Counted from the first letter of the stretch, positions 1 through 9,257 are shown. The stretch: 64,000 bases of DNA from Ferdinandcohnia sp047246645 (GCF_047246645.1 NZ_JBFOKR010000006.1:174520-238519); one strand, 5' to 3'. Notes: generated by a model not told the origin, from the sequence alone. Program-made: numbers and translations.

Positions 1-1
1 C

Positions 2-1078
2 TCTAATAAGAGAAAGCTACCTAATGGTGTAGAGGGTTTAGCACGAAGAATCGAAAGCTTAGGATTAAAATTCGGATTATGGTTTGAACCTGAAATGATC
101 TCGAAGGAAAGTGAACTCTATAAGGCGCATCCTGATTGGCTAATACAAGTGCCAGATAGAAGATTATCTCACGGAAGAAATCAGTTTGTTCTTGATTTTT
201 CTAGAAAAGAAGTAGTGGATCATATTTATAAAAAAATGTCTGCAATCCTTAGTGATGCACCAGTATCATATGTAAAATGGGATATGAATCGAAATATGAC
301 GGAAGTTGGTTCCTTAAAGCTGCCATCAGAAAGACAACGAGAAGTTGCTCATCGTTATATTTTGGGAGTATATGACCTTTATGAAAGATTACTTGCAAAG
401 TTTCCACATGTTTTATTCGAATCGTGCGCAGGAGGAGGAAATCGCTTTGACCCTGGAATGCTTTATTATGCTCCACAAACATGGACAAGCGATGATTCTG
501 ATGCAATCGAAAGATTGAAAATTCAATACGGTACTTCCCTGGTATATCCATTAAGTTCCATGGGAGCCCATGTATCGGCAGTTCCAAACCATCAAGTCGG
601 TAGAGTTACAGATATAGATATGAGAGCTGATGTTGCTTATTTTGGGATGTTTGGATATGAACTTGATGTAACAAGAATGACCGACAAAGAAAAAGAAATC
701 ATGAAACAACAAATTAATTTTTATAAAGAACACCGAAATCTAATTATGCAGGGGACATTCTTCCGATTGCAAAGTCCTTTTGAGGGGGATGGCAACGTGA
801 CAAGCTGGATGGTCGTTTCACAGGACAGGAGAGAGGCACTAGTTGGCTATTATCGAGTACTGGCAAGGCCAAATCCTGGTTTTAGTCACCTATTGCTTAA
901 AGGTCTAGATTCAAATGTTGAATACAAAATTAATGGCCGCGACACTACCTACTTTGGAGATGAGTTACAAAATGTCGGGTTACTCCTGGATAAAGAATTT
1001 TCTGGAGCGGAGAGTTCAGTAAATCGCATAAAGGGAGATTTTACTTCTAGGATTTATAAATTAAGTGCTGTGGAATAA
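2..1078 (+). CDS. Alpha-galactosidase, GH36, 3' part (5' truncated by window)
   Basis: This is the C-terminal part of a family 36 glycoside hydrolase that releases alpha-galactosyl residues from melibiose- or raffinose-type sugars. The frame is open from base 2, so the gene starts before the window; the first in-frame ATG (95) lies inside the conserved FGLWFEPEMIS segment and is not the start. The nucleophile motif VKWDMNR has its Asp codon at 281-283, and the acid/base motif WTSDDSD follows at about 482-502. The C-terminal beta domain ends at the TAA at 1076. No signal peptide can be judged. It stands with a LacI regulator, a sugar importer and a beta-galactosidase, so a role in galactoside use is likely. 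Family assignment is firm; exact substrate is inferred. Confidence 0.93.
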   Translation, partial: SNKRKLPNGVEGLARRIESLGLKFGLWFEPEMISKESELYKAHPDWLIQVPDRRLSHGRNQFVLDFSRKEVVDHIYKKMSAILSDAPVSYVKWDMNRNMTEVGSLKLPSERQREVAHRYILGVYDLYERLLAKFPHVLFESCAGGGNRFDPGMLYYAPQTWTSDDSDAIERLKIQYGTSLVYPLSSMGAHVSAVPNHQVGRVTDIDMRADVAYFGMFGYELDVTRMTDKEKEIMKQQINFYKEHRNLIMQGTFFRLQSPFEGDGNVTSWMVVSQDRREALVGYYRVLARPNPGFSHLLLKGLDSNVEYKINGRDTTYFGDELQNVGLLLDKEFSGAESSVNRIKGDFTSRIYKLSAVE

Positions 1079-1084
1079 AAGAGA

Positions 1085-1110
1085 GGGCCGCAAAGTGTGC
1101 GGCCTTTTAT
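1085..1110 (+). terminator. Rho-independent terminator after alpha-galactosidase
   Basis: GGCCGC (1086-1091) pairs with GCGGCC (1099-1104) around a 7-nt loop and is followed by TTTT. Confidence 0.85.
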
Positions 1111-1187
1111 TCCTTATACTGTTATTGCTTTTTTTCTACAAACATGATTATTATTAATCTATAAAAATAGTTAAAGGATTTGAGAGT

Positions 1188-2213
1188 ATGCAATCTACAA
1201 GAGATGATGTTGCAAAGCTGGCTGGGGTATCACCAACAACGGTTTCAAGAGTGCTAAATAATAATGGCTACGTCTCAGAAGATGTGAGGGAACGGGTTCT
1301 GGCAGCAATAAAGGAACTGCAATATGTTCCGAATCGAATTGCAAGGAGTTTACGTACACAAAAAATTGGACAGGTAGCTTGTATTACCCATGGCCTAAGT
1401 AACTCATTTTATGCTGAAATTGTACAAGGAATTGAAGAGGTTGTTATTGAAAATGGCTATACTTTTTCAATTTATAGCACTAGCCTAGAGAGAGAAAAAC
1501 TATTAAATCTTGTATACGAAGGTTTTTATGATGGATTGATTATATTGACTGAATCTGAATTTATCGACGTTGTTGATTTCCAACAGGTTAAGGAACGAAT
1601 ACCAACAGCTGTTTACTGGGATTTAGGCTATCCAACTACTGTTCCGAATGTAAGCGTTAACTTGTATGAAGCGATGAAGAAGTCAGTCAATTACTTGCTT
1701 GAGAACGGTCATAAGGAAATTGTCTATCTTGGATATTCAAGAGACGGCATAGATGGGGTAAAAGAAAATCCAAGGTTCCACGGATATGCTGATTCTCTTA
1801 CTGGAAAAGGCATTTCACTTGATCCGGATTATTTGCTTTATGTTCCAAACTGGCAGGATACATTATCATCCGGATACGAAAAAACAGTTGAATTACTAGA
1901 GAAAAACATTCCATTCACGGCAATAGCTGCATGTAATGACCTAATGGCAATTGGGGCAATCCGCGCTCTAAATGAGAGAGGTATTCGTGTGCCAGAAGAT
2001 GTTTCAGTCTCTGGATTTGACGATGTTGAGATTGCAAGAATGTTTAATCCTGCTTTGACTACGATAAATATACCAAAAAGGCAGATTGGACGTTCGTTAA
2101 TGGAACTTTTGCTTCAACAGCTTAATGGGGTAACTGAAATAGAGTCTATTGAGTATGTTCCACAATTAGTAGTCAGAGAATCTGTAAGGGAAATAAAAGA
2201 AAAAGTATTGTGA
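1188..2213 (+). CDS. LacI/GalR-family transcriptional regulator
   Basis: This 341-residue protein has the LacI helix-turn-helix at its extreme N-terminus (TRDDVAKLAGVSPTTVSRVL, residues 4-23), then a hinge with YVPNRIARSLR and a periplasmic-binding-like sugar domain (residues about 60-335). AAAGGA at 1173-1178 sits 9 nt before the ATG. The gene has its own place between the alpha-galactosidase terminator and the importer leader, facing the same way as both. It most likely controls the galactoside cluster; LacI-type operator candidates lie just downstream at 2271-2284 and 2724-2749. The effector sugar cannot be read from sequence. Confidence 0.92.
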   Translation: MQSTRDDVAKLAGVSPTTVSRVLNNNGYVSEDVRERVLAAIKELQYVPNRIARSLRTQKIGQVACITHGLSNSFYAEIVQGIEEVVIENGYTFSIYSTSLEREKLLNLVYEGFYDGLIILTESEFIDVVDFQQVKERIPTAVYWDLGYPTTVPNVSVNLYEAMKKSVNYLLENGHKEIVYLGYSRDGIDGVKENPRFHGYADSLTGKGISLDPDYLLYVPNWQDTLSSGYEKTVELLEKNIPFTAIAACNDLMAIGAIRALNERGIRVPEDVSVSGFDDVEIARMFNPALTTINIPKRQIGRSLMELLLQQLNGVTEIESIEYVPQLVVRESVREIKEKVL

Positions 2214-2234
2214 CGACTTTTTGAACAAACTAGA

Positions 2235-2263
2235 TTGACAAGTTATTAATATAGTAATATACT
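2235..2263 (+). promoter_or_regulatory. Sigma-A promoter for galactoside import operon
   Basis: TTGACA (2235-2240), 17-nt spacer, TATACT (2258-2263): nearly perfect sigma-A promoter. The predicted transcript starts near 2270 and has a leader of about 510 nt before the binding-protein gene. Confidence 0.75.
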
Positions 2264-2270
2264 TTACCAT

Positions 2271-2284
2271 GTAAAGCGTTTTCA
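2271..2284 (+). promoter_or_regulatory. CRE/LacI-type operator candidate over the start site
   Basis: GTAAAGCGTTTTCA matches the CcpA consensus TGWAANCGNTNWCA at 12 of 14 positions. It lies immediately downstream of the -10 box, where a bound repressor would block initiation. The same shape could serve the LacI regulator encoded upstream, so the binding protein is not decided. Confidence 0.5.
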
Positions 2285-2357
2285 TTTTTTTTGTAAAATA
2301 GCTTTATATTTGAATTGTTGTATAAAATGTTTGTATCTAATACGTGTGTGTACTTAA

Positions 2358-2683
2358 TGTGGTCTCGAGTCTATAGCTGTCAAAGTTGGACAAGTACCTC
2401 ATCAATATGGTCACGAAACCATGTTGGTTGGATTTTATAAAATGACAAAAATGTAAGCGTCTACTTGTACTTGTTCTTACTATGAAATGACAACTGTAAC
2501 AAGTCTGTGGTTACGAAACCACAAGGGCGTCCTTCTTATTTACATAGTGCCAAATTATAGATCACAGATGAATGTGGTTACGAAGCCAGAATGCATAGTG
2601 ATTTATATGGGTCAGTTATATAAATTAGTCGGATGTGGTCACGAAACCATATAAGTGTTTTCAGATGTGGTTACGAAGCCATA
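2358..2683. repeat. Six copies of an 18-bp inverted repeat in the importer leader
   Basis: Consensus TGTGGTYACGAARCCATA. Copies: 2358-2375 (degenerate), 2406-2423, 2506-2523 (arms TGTGGTT/AACCACA perfect around ACGA), 2573-2590, 2634-2651 and 2666-2683. The sequence between copies is unrelated. All copies have the same orientation of the off-centre ACGAA core. Start-to-start distances are 48, 100, 67, 61 and 32 nt. They could be protein binding sites or RNA hairpins. The whole 2214-2780 stretch holds no credible gene. Confidence 0.85.
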
Positions 2684-2723
2684 CAACATTAAACACATAT
2701 AGTTTTGTTGCAAACAAAAAAAG

Positions 2724-2749
2724 TGTAATCGCTTATTTAATCGGTTACA
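2724..2749. promoter_or_regulatory. Two opposed CRE/LacI-like sites before the binding-protein gene
   Basis: TGTAATCGCTTATT (2724-2737) and, on the other strand, TGTAACCGATTAAA (2736-2749) each resemble TGWAANCGNTNWCA, the second at 13 of 14 positions. They overlap by two bases and form an inverted pair 30 nt before the ATG. CcpA and the nearby LacI protein are both plausible binders. Confidence 0.5.
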
Positions 2750-2780
2750 TAAAAAAATATCTGTTAGGGGGATTTAAGCA

Positions 2781-4067
2781 ATGAAGAAAACTTGGAAGTT
2801 TCTTATGATGCTTGTAGTGTTAACAGTATTTGCTGCAGCATGCAGCAATGGTGAATCTTCAGATGGTGATAAGGTTACATTAACGGCTTGGGCTTGGAAT
2901 GTAAACGTAGGGGCACTTGAAGAAGCATTTGAAGTATATAAAGAAGATCACCCAAATGTTGAATTAAAAGTAGAGGATATTGGTCGTCTTGATGTTTATG
3001 ACAAGTTATCAACTGGTCTTGCTGCAGGTGGTGTAGGATTACCTGATATCGTTTTAGTTGAAGATGACCGTATTGGCGGGTATGTAAATGCATTCCCAAA
3101 AGGTTTCCTAAACCTTACTGAACAAGGATTTGATAAGAAAACAGATCTTTTCCCATCATTCAAAAATGATCTAGCTTCAATTGATGGCACATTTTATGCA
3201 ATGCCATTTGATGCTGGTCCAACAGGGGTATTCTACCGTCGTGATTTATTCGAACAAGCTGGTGTTAACCCAGAGGAAATCGGAACATGGGATCAGTACT
3301 TAGAAGCTGGTAAGAAAATCAAAGAAGCAACTGGAGCTCAAATGCTACCAATTGATAAATTCAAAGATGATGCAACATTCCGTATGATGTTAAACCAACA
3401 AGGTGCATACTACTTTGATGCAGAAGGTAATATTGACTTTACACATCCAGCAGCTGTAAAAGCTATGGAAATGCACAAAAAATTGGATGACGCAGGACTA
3501 ATTAAAAACGTAGATGGTTGGAACGGTACTGTATCTGCTACTATTGACGCTTCTGTAGCAACAATTCCATTTGGTGCTTGGTATTATGGAACAATCATTG
3601 ATCAAGCAGCTGATTCAAACGGAAATTGGGGTGTATTCCCACTTCCAGCTTTTGAAGAAGGTGGAAACAGAGCAGCTAACTTAGGTGGTAGCGCATGGAT
3701 GATTCCTTCTGCAACTAAGAACAAGGAAGAAGCATATTCATTTATGGAATACTTCTCAACAGATGTTGATGCACAATTAGTATCGATGGAAAAGTATGGT
3801 TTATTCCCTTCATTATCATCTGTATACGATAACGAAGCATTCACAGCTGGAGTTGAATTCTTTGGAGGACAAGAGATTTGGACTTTATTCGGAGACGAAA
3901 TGAAAGATATTCCTTCTCTGAATTACACAGAAGATTATTCAATCGGTTTTGATGAAGCGGTAAAAGCACAAGCAGATGTATTTAATGGTAAGGACGCTAA
4001 AACTGCTCTTGAAGAAGCAGCTAAACGTCTAAAAGACCGTACAGAACGTGAGATTAATTCGCACTAA
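2781..4067 (+). CDS. Sugar ABC transporter substrate-binding lipoprotein
   Basis: This 428-residue protein has a lipoprotein signal peptide (MKKTWKFLMMLVVLTVFAAAC, lipobox FAAAC, Cys21) and an SBP_bac_1 fold typical of carriers for di- and oligosaccharides. It would be anchored outside the membrane and hand galactosides to the two permeases that follow. AGGGGG at 2766-2771 precedes the ATG. A strong hairpin with a T-run (4077-4113) follows the gene and should reduce downstream transcription, giving more binding protein than permease. No ATPase is encoded nearby, so a shared MsmX-type ATPase is presumably used. The substrate is inferred from the neighbouring galactosidases. Confidence 0.9.
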   Translation: MKKTWKFLMMLVVLTVFAAACSNGESSDGDKVTLTAWAWNVNVGALEEAFEVYKEDHPNVELKVEDIGRLDVYDKLSTGLAAGGVGLPDIVLVEDDRIGGYVNAFPKGFLNLTEQGFDKKTDLFPSFKNDLASIDGTFYAMPFDAGPTGVFYRRDLFEQAGVNPEEIGTWDQYLEAGKKIKEATGAQMLPIDKFKDDATFRMMLNQQGAYYFDAEGNIDFTHPAAVKAMEMHKKLDDAGLIKNVDGWNGTVSATIDASVATIPFGAWYYGTIIDQAADSNGNWGVFPLPAFEEGGNRAANLGGSAWMIPSATKNKEEAYSFMEYFSTDVDAQLVSMEKYGLFPSLSSVYDNEAFTAGVEFFGGQEIWTLFGDEMKDIPSLNYTEDYSIGFDEAVKAQADVFNGKDAKTALEEAAKRLKDRTEREINSH

Positions 4068-4076
4068 GAAAATAGA

Positions 4077-4113
4077 ATGAGAGATTTAGGTCATCTAAGT
4101 CTCTCATTTTTTT
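4077..4113 (+). terminator. Partial terminator inside the sugar import operon
   Basis: A 13-bp stem (4077-4089 with 4095-4107, one G-T pair, loop GTCAT) is followed by a run of T to 4113. Its place between binding protein and permease suggests read-through attenuation rather than a complete stop. Confidence 0.8.
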
Positions 4114-4164
4114 CAAACAAATAAGTAAGTATCATAATTTGAACCTAGTTTGTTGGTTTTTAGC

Positions 4165-4290
4165 TTCAAGCCATTCGGCTCGAGGTAACCGCCAATCGCT
4201 ACAGAAGGTAAAGTGCTTTCTGCTAGCACTAGTCTTATGCCTGTTACCAATAGACGGGCGCCATAGCTTTTTCAAGTTAATTTTTGTTCC
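4165..4290. repeat. Structured non-coding segment, possible interspersed element
   Basis: The 4114-4310 gap contains an unusually GC-rich, self-complementary block: GGTAAC (4184-4189) with GTTACC (4243-4248), and within it GTGCT/AGCAC and CAGAA/TTCTG stems. Short open frames on both strands lack ribosome sites and look fortuitous. The block resembles repeat elements I have seen in Bacillus intergenic DNA, but I cannot name it. Confidence 0.4.
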
Positions 4291-4310
4291 TTTAAAGGAG
4301 AAGATCGAAC

Positions 4311-5201
4311 ATGAAGTCAACAGAAGCAATATCAACAAAAGGTAAATTTAAATCGCATAAATTGGCACCGTATTTATTTATAGCACCTGCAGTAATCCTA
4401 TTTGCTATCTTTATGGTGTATCCAATTATTTCTTCCTTAATCTTGAGTTTCCAAACAAGTGAAGGAGGAGTTTATGTATTTAATGGAATTGAGAACTACA
4501 AACGACTACTAAGTGATTCTATTTTTCTAACTGCTCTAAAAAATACATTTATCATTATGATTATCCAAGTTCCATTAATGCTATTTTTAGCAATTATTGT
4601 TGCAACTTTAATGAACTCGGCATTACTAAAGCTTAAAGGTTTCTTTCGTGTTTCATTCTTTTTACCCGCTGTTACCTCATTAGTTGCGTATGCAATTATA
4701 TTCTCAATCATGCTAATGGATGATGGTATTATTAATCAATTCGTAACATGGCTTGGATTGGATGCAATTCCTTGGTTATCACATCCTATTTGGGCAAAAG
4801 CAGCATTAATATTAGCTATGACATGGCGTTGGGTTGGATATAATATGGTAATTTATTTAGCGGCCCTGCAAAATATTCCAGAGGACATGTATGAAGCAGC
4901 AAGTATAGATGGTGCATCAAAAGTACGCCAATTCTTCTCGATTACAATTCCGCAATTAAAGCCTGTTATTCTATTTACTGCAATTCTATCAACAATTGGT
5001 ACATTACAATTGTTCGATGAGCCGTTTACATTAACAAAGGGTGGCCCAAGTGATGCAACATTAACAATTGGGATGTATTTATATCAAACAGGTTTCCGTT
5101 ATTTCGACTTTGGCTATGCATCAACTATTGCATATGTAATCGTAGTATTAATTGGAATCTTAACATTTATACAATTCAAAGTAACAGGTGATGACAAATG
5201 A
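4311..5201 (+). CDS. Sugar ABC transporter permease, MalF/LacF type
   Basis: This 296-residue inner-membrane protein has six predicted membrane segments and the EAA loop that contacts the ATPase (EAASIDGASKVRQFFSITIP, near residue 200). AAAGGAG lies 10 nt before the ATG. Its stop overlaps the start of the second permease (ATGA), so the two are translationally coupled. With its partner it forms the channel for the sugar bound by the upstream lipoprotein. Confidence 0.92.
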   Translation: MKSTEAISTKGKFKSHKLAPYLFIAPAVILFAIFMVYPIISSLILSFQTSEGGVYVFNGIENYKRLLSDSIFLTALKNTFIIMIIQVPLMLFLAIIVATLMNSALLKLKGFFRVSFFLPAVTSLVAYAIIFSIMLMDDGIINQFVTWLGLDAIPWLSHPIWAKAALILAMTWRWVGYNMVIYLAALQNIPEDMYEAASIDGASKVRQFFSITIPQLKPVILFTAILSTIGTLQLFDEPFTLTKGGPSDATLTIGMYLYQTGFRYFDFGYASTIAYVIVVLIGILTFIQFKVTGDDK

Positions 5202-6022
5202 GAAAGAAAAACGGAGTTAAAAAGGTTTTCTTATATATAGGTCTAGCAATCGGTGCGATTGTATCATTATTTCCTTTTTATTGGGCTCTTATAGGTGCTA
5301 CGAATGAAAGTGGAAAAATGTTTGCAAAACCACCAGTTCTATTACCGGGCAGTAAATTAGTTGAAAATATTACAAATCTTAATGAAGCAATCGGTATTGG
5401 GCGTGTAATGTTCAATTCACTTTTCGTATCAATTGTTTATACAATCTTGGCACTATTAATTTGTACAATGGCAGCATATGCATTTGCAAAGTTTAGCTTT
5501 AAAGGAAGAAATGTAATTTTTACGATTTTCCTAGTTTCCATGATGGTTCCATACCATGCAACAGTAATTCCATTGTTTAAAATGATGGCAGGATTAGGTT
5601 GGTTAAACACATATCAAGCTCTAATTTTGCCAAACCTGGCATATCCATTTGCGATTTTCCTAATGCGCCAAAATATGTTGGCTTTCCCAACTGCACTTAT
5701 TGAGGCTTCTCGAATTGATGGAGCAGGTGAATGGAAAATTTTCTGGAAGATTGTTCTTCCATCAATGAAACCAGCATTGGCAGCAACCGCTATATTCTTG
5801 TTTATGTATCAATGGAACAACTTTTTATGGCCATTGATTGCGGTTAGCTCGACAGATATGTATACATTCCCTGTTGCATTATCATCTCTATTTGGTTTAT
5901 CTCGTATTGATTATGGACAAGTAATGGCTGGTGTATCACTAGCAACTGTACCAATTATTATTTTCTTCTTATCACTTCAACGTCACTTTATCTCTGGTAT
6001 GTTAGGTAGTGCCGTAAAATAA
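5198..6022 (+). CDS. Sugar ABC transporter permease, MalG/LacG type
   Basis: This 274-residue permease has six membrane segments and the EAA motif EASRIDGAGEWKIFWKIVLP near residue 170. It ends in the usual short cytoplasmic tail. It overlaps the preceding permease by 4 bases. The beta-galactosidase follows after 41 bases, so uptake and hydrolysis genes share a transcript. Confidence 0.92.
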   Translation: MRKKNGVKKVFLYIGLAIGAIVSLFPFYWALIGATNESGKMFAKPPVLLPGSKLVENITNLNEAIGIGRVMFNSLFVSIVYTILALLICTMAAYAFAKFSFKGRNVIFTIFLVSMMVPYHATVIPLFKMMAGLGWLNTYQALILPNLAYPFAIFLMRQNMLAFPTALIEASRIDGAGEWKIFWKIVLPSMKPALAATAIFLFMYQWNNFLWPLIAVSSTDMYTFPVALSSLFGLSRIDYGQVMAGVSLATVPIIIFFLSLQRHFISGMLGSAVK

Positions 6023-6063
6023 TTGGGTTTTGAACAAGTATGTAAAAGGACGTGTAAAGTATT

Positions 6064-9000
6064 ATGACAACATTGCCAAGACTTAGCTGGCTTTCTGATT
6101 TGCAGGTTTTTGCTGTAAATCGACTTCCAGCGCATTCAGATCACCTTTACTATGAGACAGTAGAGGAAGCAAAGAGAAAAGAATCAATGCCATTACGATA
6201 TTCGTTAAATGGAAACTGGAAGTTTAGTTATTCGATAAATCCAGCAAATCGACCTGAATCATTTTATCAGGAAGAGTTTGATTGCTCTAGCTGGGGCGAT
6301 ATTACAGTACCCGGCCATATCCAGTTACAAGGCTACGGAAGGCCACAATATGTAAATACGATGTACCCATGGGATGGGAGTAATGATATTCGTCCACCAG
6401 AAATTCCAATGGACCATAATCCAGTAGGAAGCTATGTGAAATATTTTACGATTCCAGAAAATATGGAAAACAAACCTGTATATATCTCATTCCAAGGTGT
6501 AGAATCAGCTTTTTATGTTTGGATTAATGGAAAATTTGTTGGATACAGTGAAGATTCTTTTACTCCATCTGAATTTGATTTAACTCCTTATCTAGTAAAT
6601 GGAGAAAACAAATTAGCAATCGAAGTCTACCAACGTAGTACCGGCAGCTGGCTGGAGGATCAGGACTTTTGGAGATTCTCGGGAATCTTTAGAGATGTCT
6701 ACTTATATACTGTACCGGAAATACATGCGCAGGACATCCATGTCCGTGCTGAACTAGATTCAACATACTCAGTTGGAACATTACACGGAAGCCTTGATTT
6801 TCTTTCTGAATTACCAGCTGGAGCGAAGGTAGTTGCAGAACTAGTTGATCATCAGGATAATACCGTCGCAAATACTTCTTTCCAAGTTGAAGGTAATACT
6901 GCAGTATTTACGTTTGAGGTTGATAAGCCTGAGCTTTGGAGCGCTGAAGCACCTTATTTATATACGTTATACATTCAAATCTACAATCCAGGTGGTACGA
7001 TTGTGGAGGTTATCCCCCAACGAGTTGGATTTAGAAGATTTGAGATGATTAATAAAATCATGTGTATTAATGGCAAGCGTATCATGTTTAAGGGTGTTAA
7101 CCGTCATGAGTTTAACCCTCGTACAGGACGCACGATTACAAAAGAAGATATGCTTTGGGACATTAAGACAATGAAGCAAAATAATATTAATTCAGTCCGC
7201 ACATCGCATTACCCGAATCAAACACTTTGGTATGAATTATGTGATGAATATGGTCTATATGTAATAGATGAAATGAATCTAGAAACACATGGTTCTTGGC
7301 AAAAGATGGGAGTCGTTGAGCCATCTTGGAATATCCCTGGAAACAAGCCTGAGTGGCAGGATATTGTAATGGATCGTGCAATTTCAATGTACGAACGAGA
7401 TAAAAATCACCCATCTATTGTTATTTGGTCTTGTGGAAATGAAGCTTATGCTGGTGAAGTGATCCTAAACGTTTCTAATTACTTCAGATCTGTTGACCCA
7501 AGTCGTCTCGTTCACTATGAGGGAGTTTTCCATAATAGAGATTATAACGATACTAGTGACATGGAAAGCAGAATGTACGCAAAACCTGCTGATATTGAAG
7601 AATATTTAAATGATAATCCAGAAAAGCCATATATTAGCTGTGAATATATGCACGCTATGGGTAATTCAGTTGGTGGAATGAATAAATACACTGATCTAGA
7701 AAACAAATACCCAATGTATCAGGGTGGTTTCATTTGGGATTACATGGATCAAGCATTATATAACAAAGATCGATATGGGAATGAGTATTTAGCATATGGT
7801 GGAGACTTCGGTGACAGACCAACCGATTATGGGTTCTCAACAAATGGTATTGTTTATGCTACTCGTGAAGTTTCGCCGAAAATGCAAGAAGTGAAATATT
7901 TATACCAAAACCTAAAGCTTACACCAGACCAAAAAGGTGTATTGATTGTAAACGATAATCTTTTCATAGATACAGACGATTATACATTCGAATATGCATT
8001 ATTCCATGAAGGACATGAAGTGTACCGCGCTTCAAAACAAGTAATCGTAAATCCACAATCAGAGGAGCGAATTACATTTGATTGGCCTGAAGGAATTGAT
8101 TTGAATGCAGGAGAATATTGTGTTGAAGCATCCTTTAAATTAAAGGAAAGTACCCAATGGGCTGAAGCAGGACATGAAATTGCATTTGGACAATATATCT
8201 ATAAAGTCGATAAACCAAACAAGCAAGTTCAAACTGCGGATAAGGCTAGGTTAGTTGTTGGAGACGTCAATATTGGGGTGCACGGTAGAGACTTTAGCGT
8301 TATCTTTTCTAAACAAGTTGGAAGCTTAGTTTCCCTTCAATATGCAGGTAAGGAAATGATTTCTAGTCCACCAGCTCCATTATTCTGGCGTGCTACAACT
8401 GACAATGATAGAGGGTTCTCTCAAGGATTTGACTCGGGTGTATGGTTTGCTGCTAGCTTAGCTCGAAAATGTGTTGCTACTGATGTAAGAGAGACAGATG
8501 AAGGAGCAGAAATTGCATTCACTTATCATTTCTCTATTCATAAAGACCTCGAGGTGAAGGTGTACTATACTGTTGCTTCTACTGGAAGCGTCCGTGTTCG
8601 AACAGTATACCGTGGCGTCAAGGATTTACCTCAAATGCCAATCTTTGCGCTATCATTTAAGGTACCTTCTGATTATGATAAACTTGAATGGTATGCAATG
8701 GGACCTGAGGAAAATTATATAGATCGTGCAGAGGGAGCTAAACTGGGAATCTTTAAAAATACTGTCTCTGAAAACGTCTCGAGTTACCTTATGCCACAAG
8801 AATCAGGAAATCGTACTGGAGTTCGTTGGGTGAAGGTGTCTAACCCGATTGGTGAGGGTATTAAAGTTTCTTCTGCGAATCTCCCGGTGGAATGTACGGT
8901 ATCTCCTTACACAGCATTTGAACTCGAAAATGCACAACATCATCATGAACTACCGAATGTACACTATACAGTGATCACTGTTGCAGGAAGACAGATGGGT

Positions 9001-9099
9001 GTAGGTGGAGATGATAGCTGGGGAGCACCTGTACACGACGAGTTCCTAATCAAGCCAGACCAAAATATGGAATTTGAATTCGTCATTAATAGATTATAG
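6064..9099 (+). CDS. lacZ: Beta-galactosidase, GH2 (LacZ type)
   Basis: The 1011-residue enzyme hydrolyses lactose and other beta-galactosides in the cytoplasm. The five LacZ domains can be followed: sugar-binding jelly roll (residues about 50-220), Ig-like domain, TIM barrel (about 335-620), second Ig-like domain, and the C-terminal beta-sandwich with FWRATTDNDRG. The acid/base Glu is at residue 460 (GNEA) and the nucleophile Glu at residue 527 (SCEYMHAMGNS). Length is close to E. coli LacZ (1023). AAAAGGA lies about 13 nt before the ATG, a loose spacing. It follows the two permeases, and a strong terminator ends the operon. Confidence 0.96.
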   Translation: MTTLPRLSWLSDLQVFAVNRLPAHSDHLYYETVEEAKRKESMPLRYSLNGNWKFSYSINPANRPESFYQEEFDCSSWGDITVPGHIQLQGYGRPQYVNTMYPWDGSNDIRPPEIPMDHNPVGSYVKYFTIPENMENKPVYISFQGVESAFYVWINGKFVGYSEDSFTPSEFDLTPYLVNGENKLAIEVYQRSTGSWLEDQDFWRFSGIFRDVYLYTVPEIHAQDIHVRAELDSTYSVGTLHGSLDFLSELPAGAKVVAELVDHQDNTVANTSFQVEGNTAVFTFEVDKPELWSAEAPYLYTLYIQIYNPGGTIVEVIPQRVGFRRFEMINKIMCINGKRIMFKGVNRHEFNPRTGRTITKEDMLWDIKTMKQNNINSVRTSHYPNQTLWYELCDEYGLYVIDEMNLETHGSWQKMGVVEPSWNIPGNKPEWQDIVMDRAISMYERDKNHPSIVIWSCGNEAYAGEVILNVSNYFRSVDPSRLVHYEGVFHNRDYNDTSDMESRMYAKPADIEEYLNDNPEKPYISCEYMHAMGNSVGGMNKYTDLENKYPMYQGGFIWDYMDQALYNKDRYGNEYLAYGGDFGDRPTDYGFSTNGIVYATREVSPKMQEVKYLYQNLKLTPDQKGVLIVNDNLFIDTDDYTFEYALFHEGHEVYRASKQVIVNPQSEERITFDWPEGIDLNAGEYCVEASFKLKESTQWAEAGHEIAFGQYIYKVDKPNKQVQTADKARLVVGDVNIGVHGRDFSVIFSKQVGSLVSLQYAGKEMISSPPAPLFWRATTDNDRGFSQGFDSGVWFAASLARKCVATDVRETDEGAEIAFTYHFSIHKDLEVKVYYTVASTGSVRVRTVYRGVKDLPQMPIFALSFKVPSDYDKLEWYAMGPEENYIDRAEGAKLGIFKNTVSENVSSYLMPQESGNRTGVRWVKVSNPIGEGIKVSSANLPVECTVSPYTAFELENAQHHHELPNVHYTVITVAGRQMGVGGDDSWGAPVHDEFLIKPDQNMEFEFVINRL

Positions 9100-9130
9100 A
9101 CTCTGAATAGGAAAACTAAGAGCGTTACGA

Positions 9131-9166
9131 AAATACCTATCCGCCTTGGATAGGTATTTCCTTTTA
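9131..9166 (+). terminator. Terminator after lacZ
   Basis: A 12-bp perfect stem (9131-9142 with 9148-9159, loop GCCTT) is followed by TCCTTTT. Confidence 0.88.
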
Positions 9167-9257
9167 CTTTACGAAACTATAAGTTGTAAGCGAAAGACTC
9201 AGTGAAGTCAACATTGATGCTAGATGTTGAATCTATGTAAGGCAAGGAGGACCATTA

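Noticed and set aside
4132..4345. Two 68-codon frames on opposite strands between binding protein and permease
   Set aside because: No ribosome sites, and one overlaps the permease start; the block reads better as a structured non-coding element.
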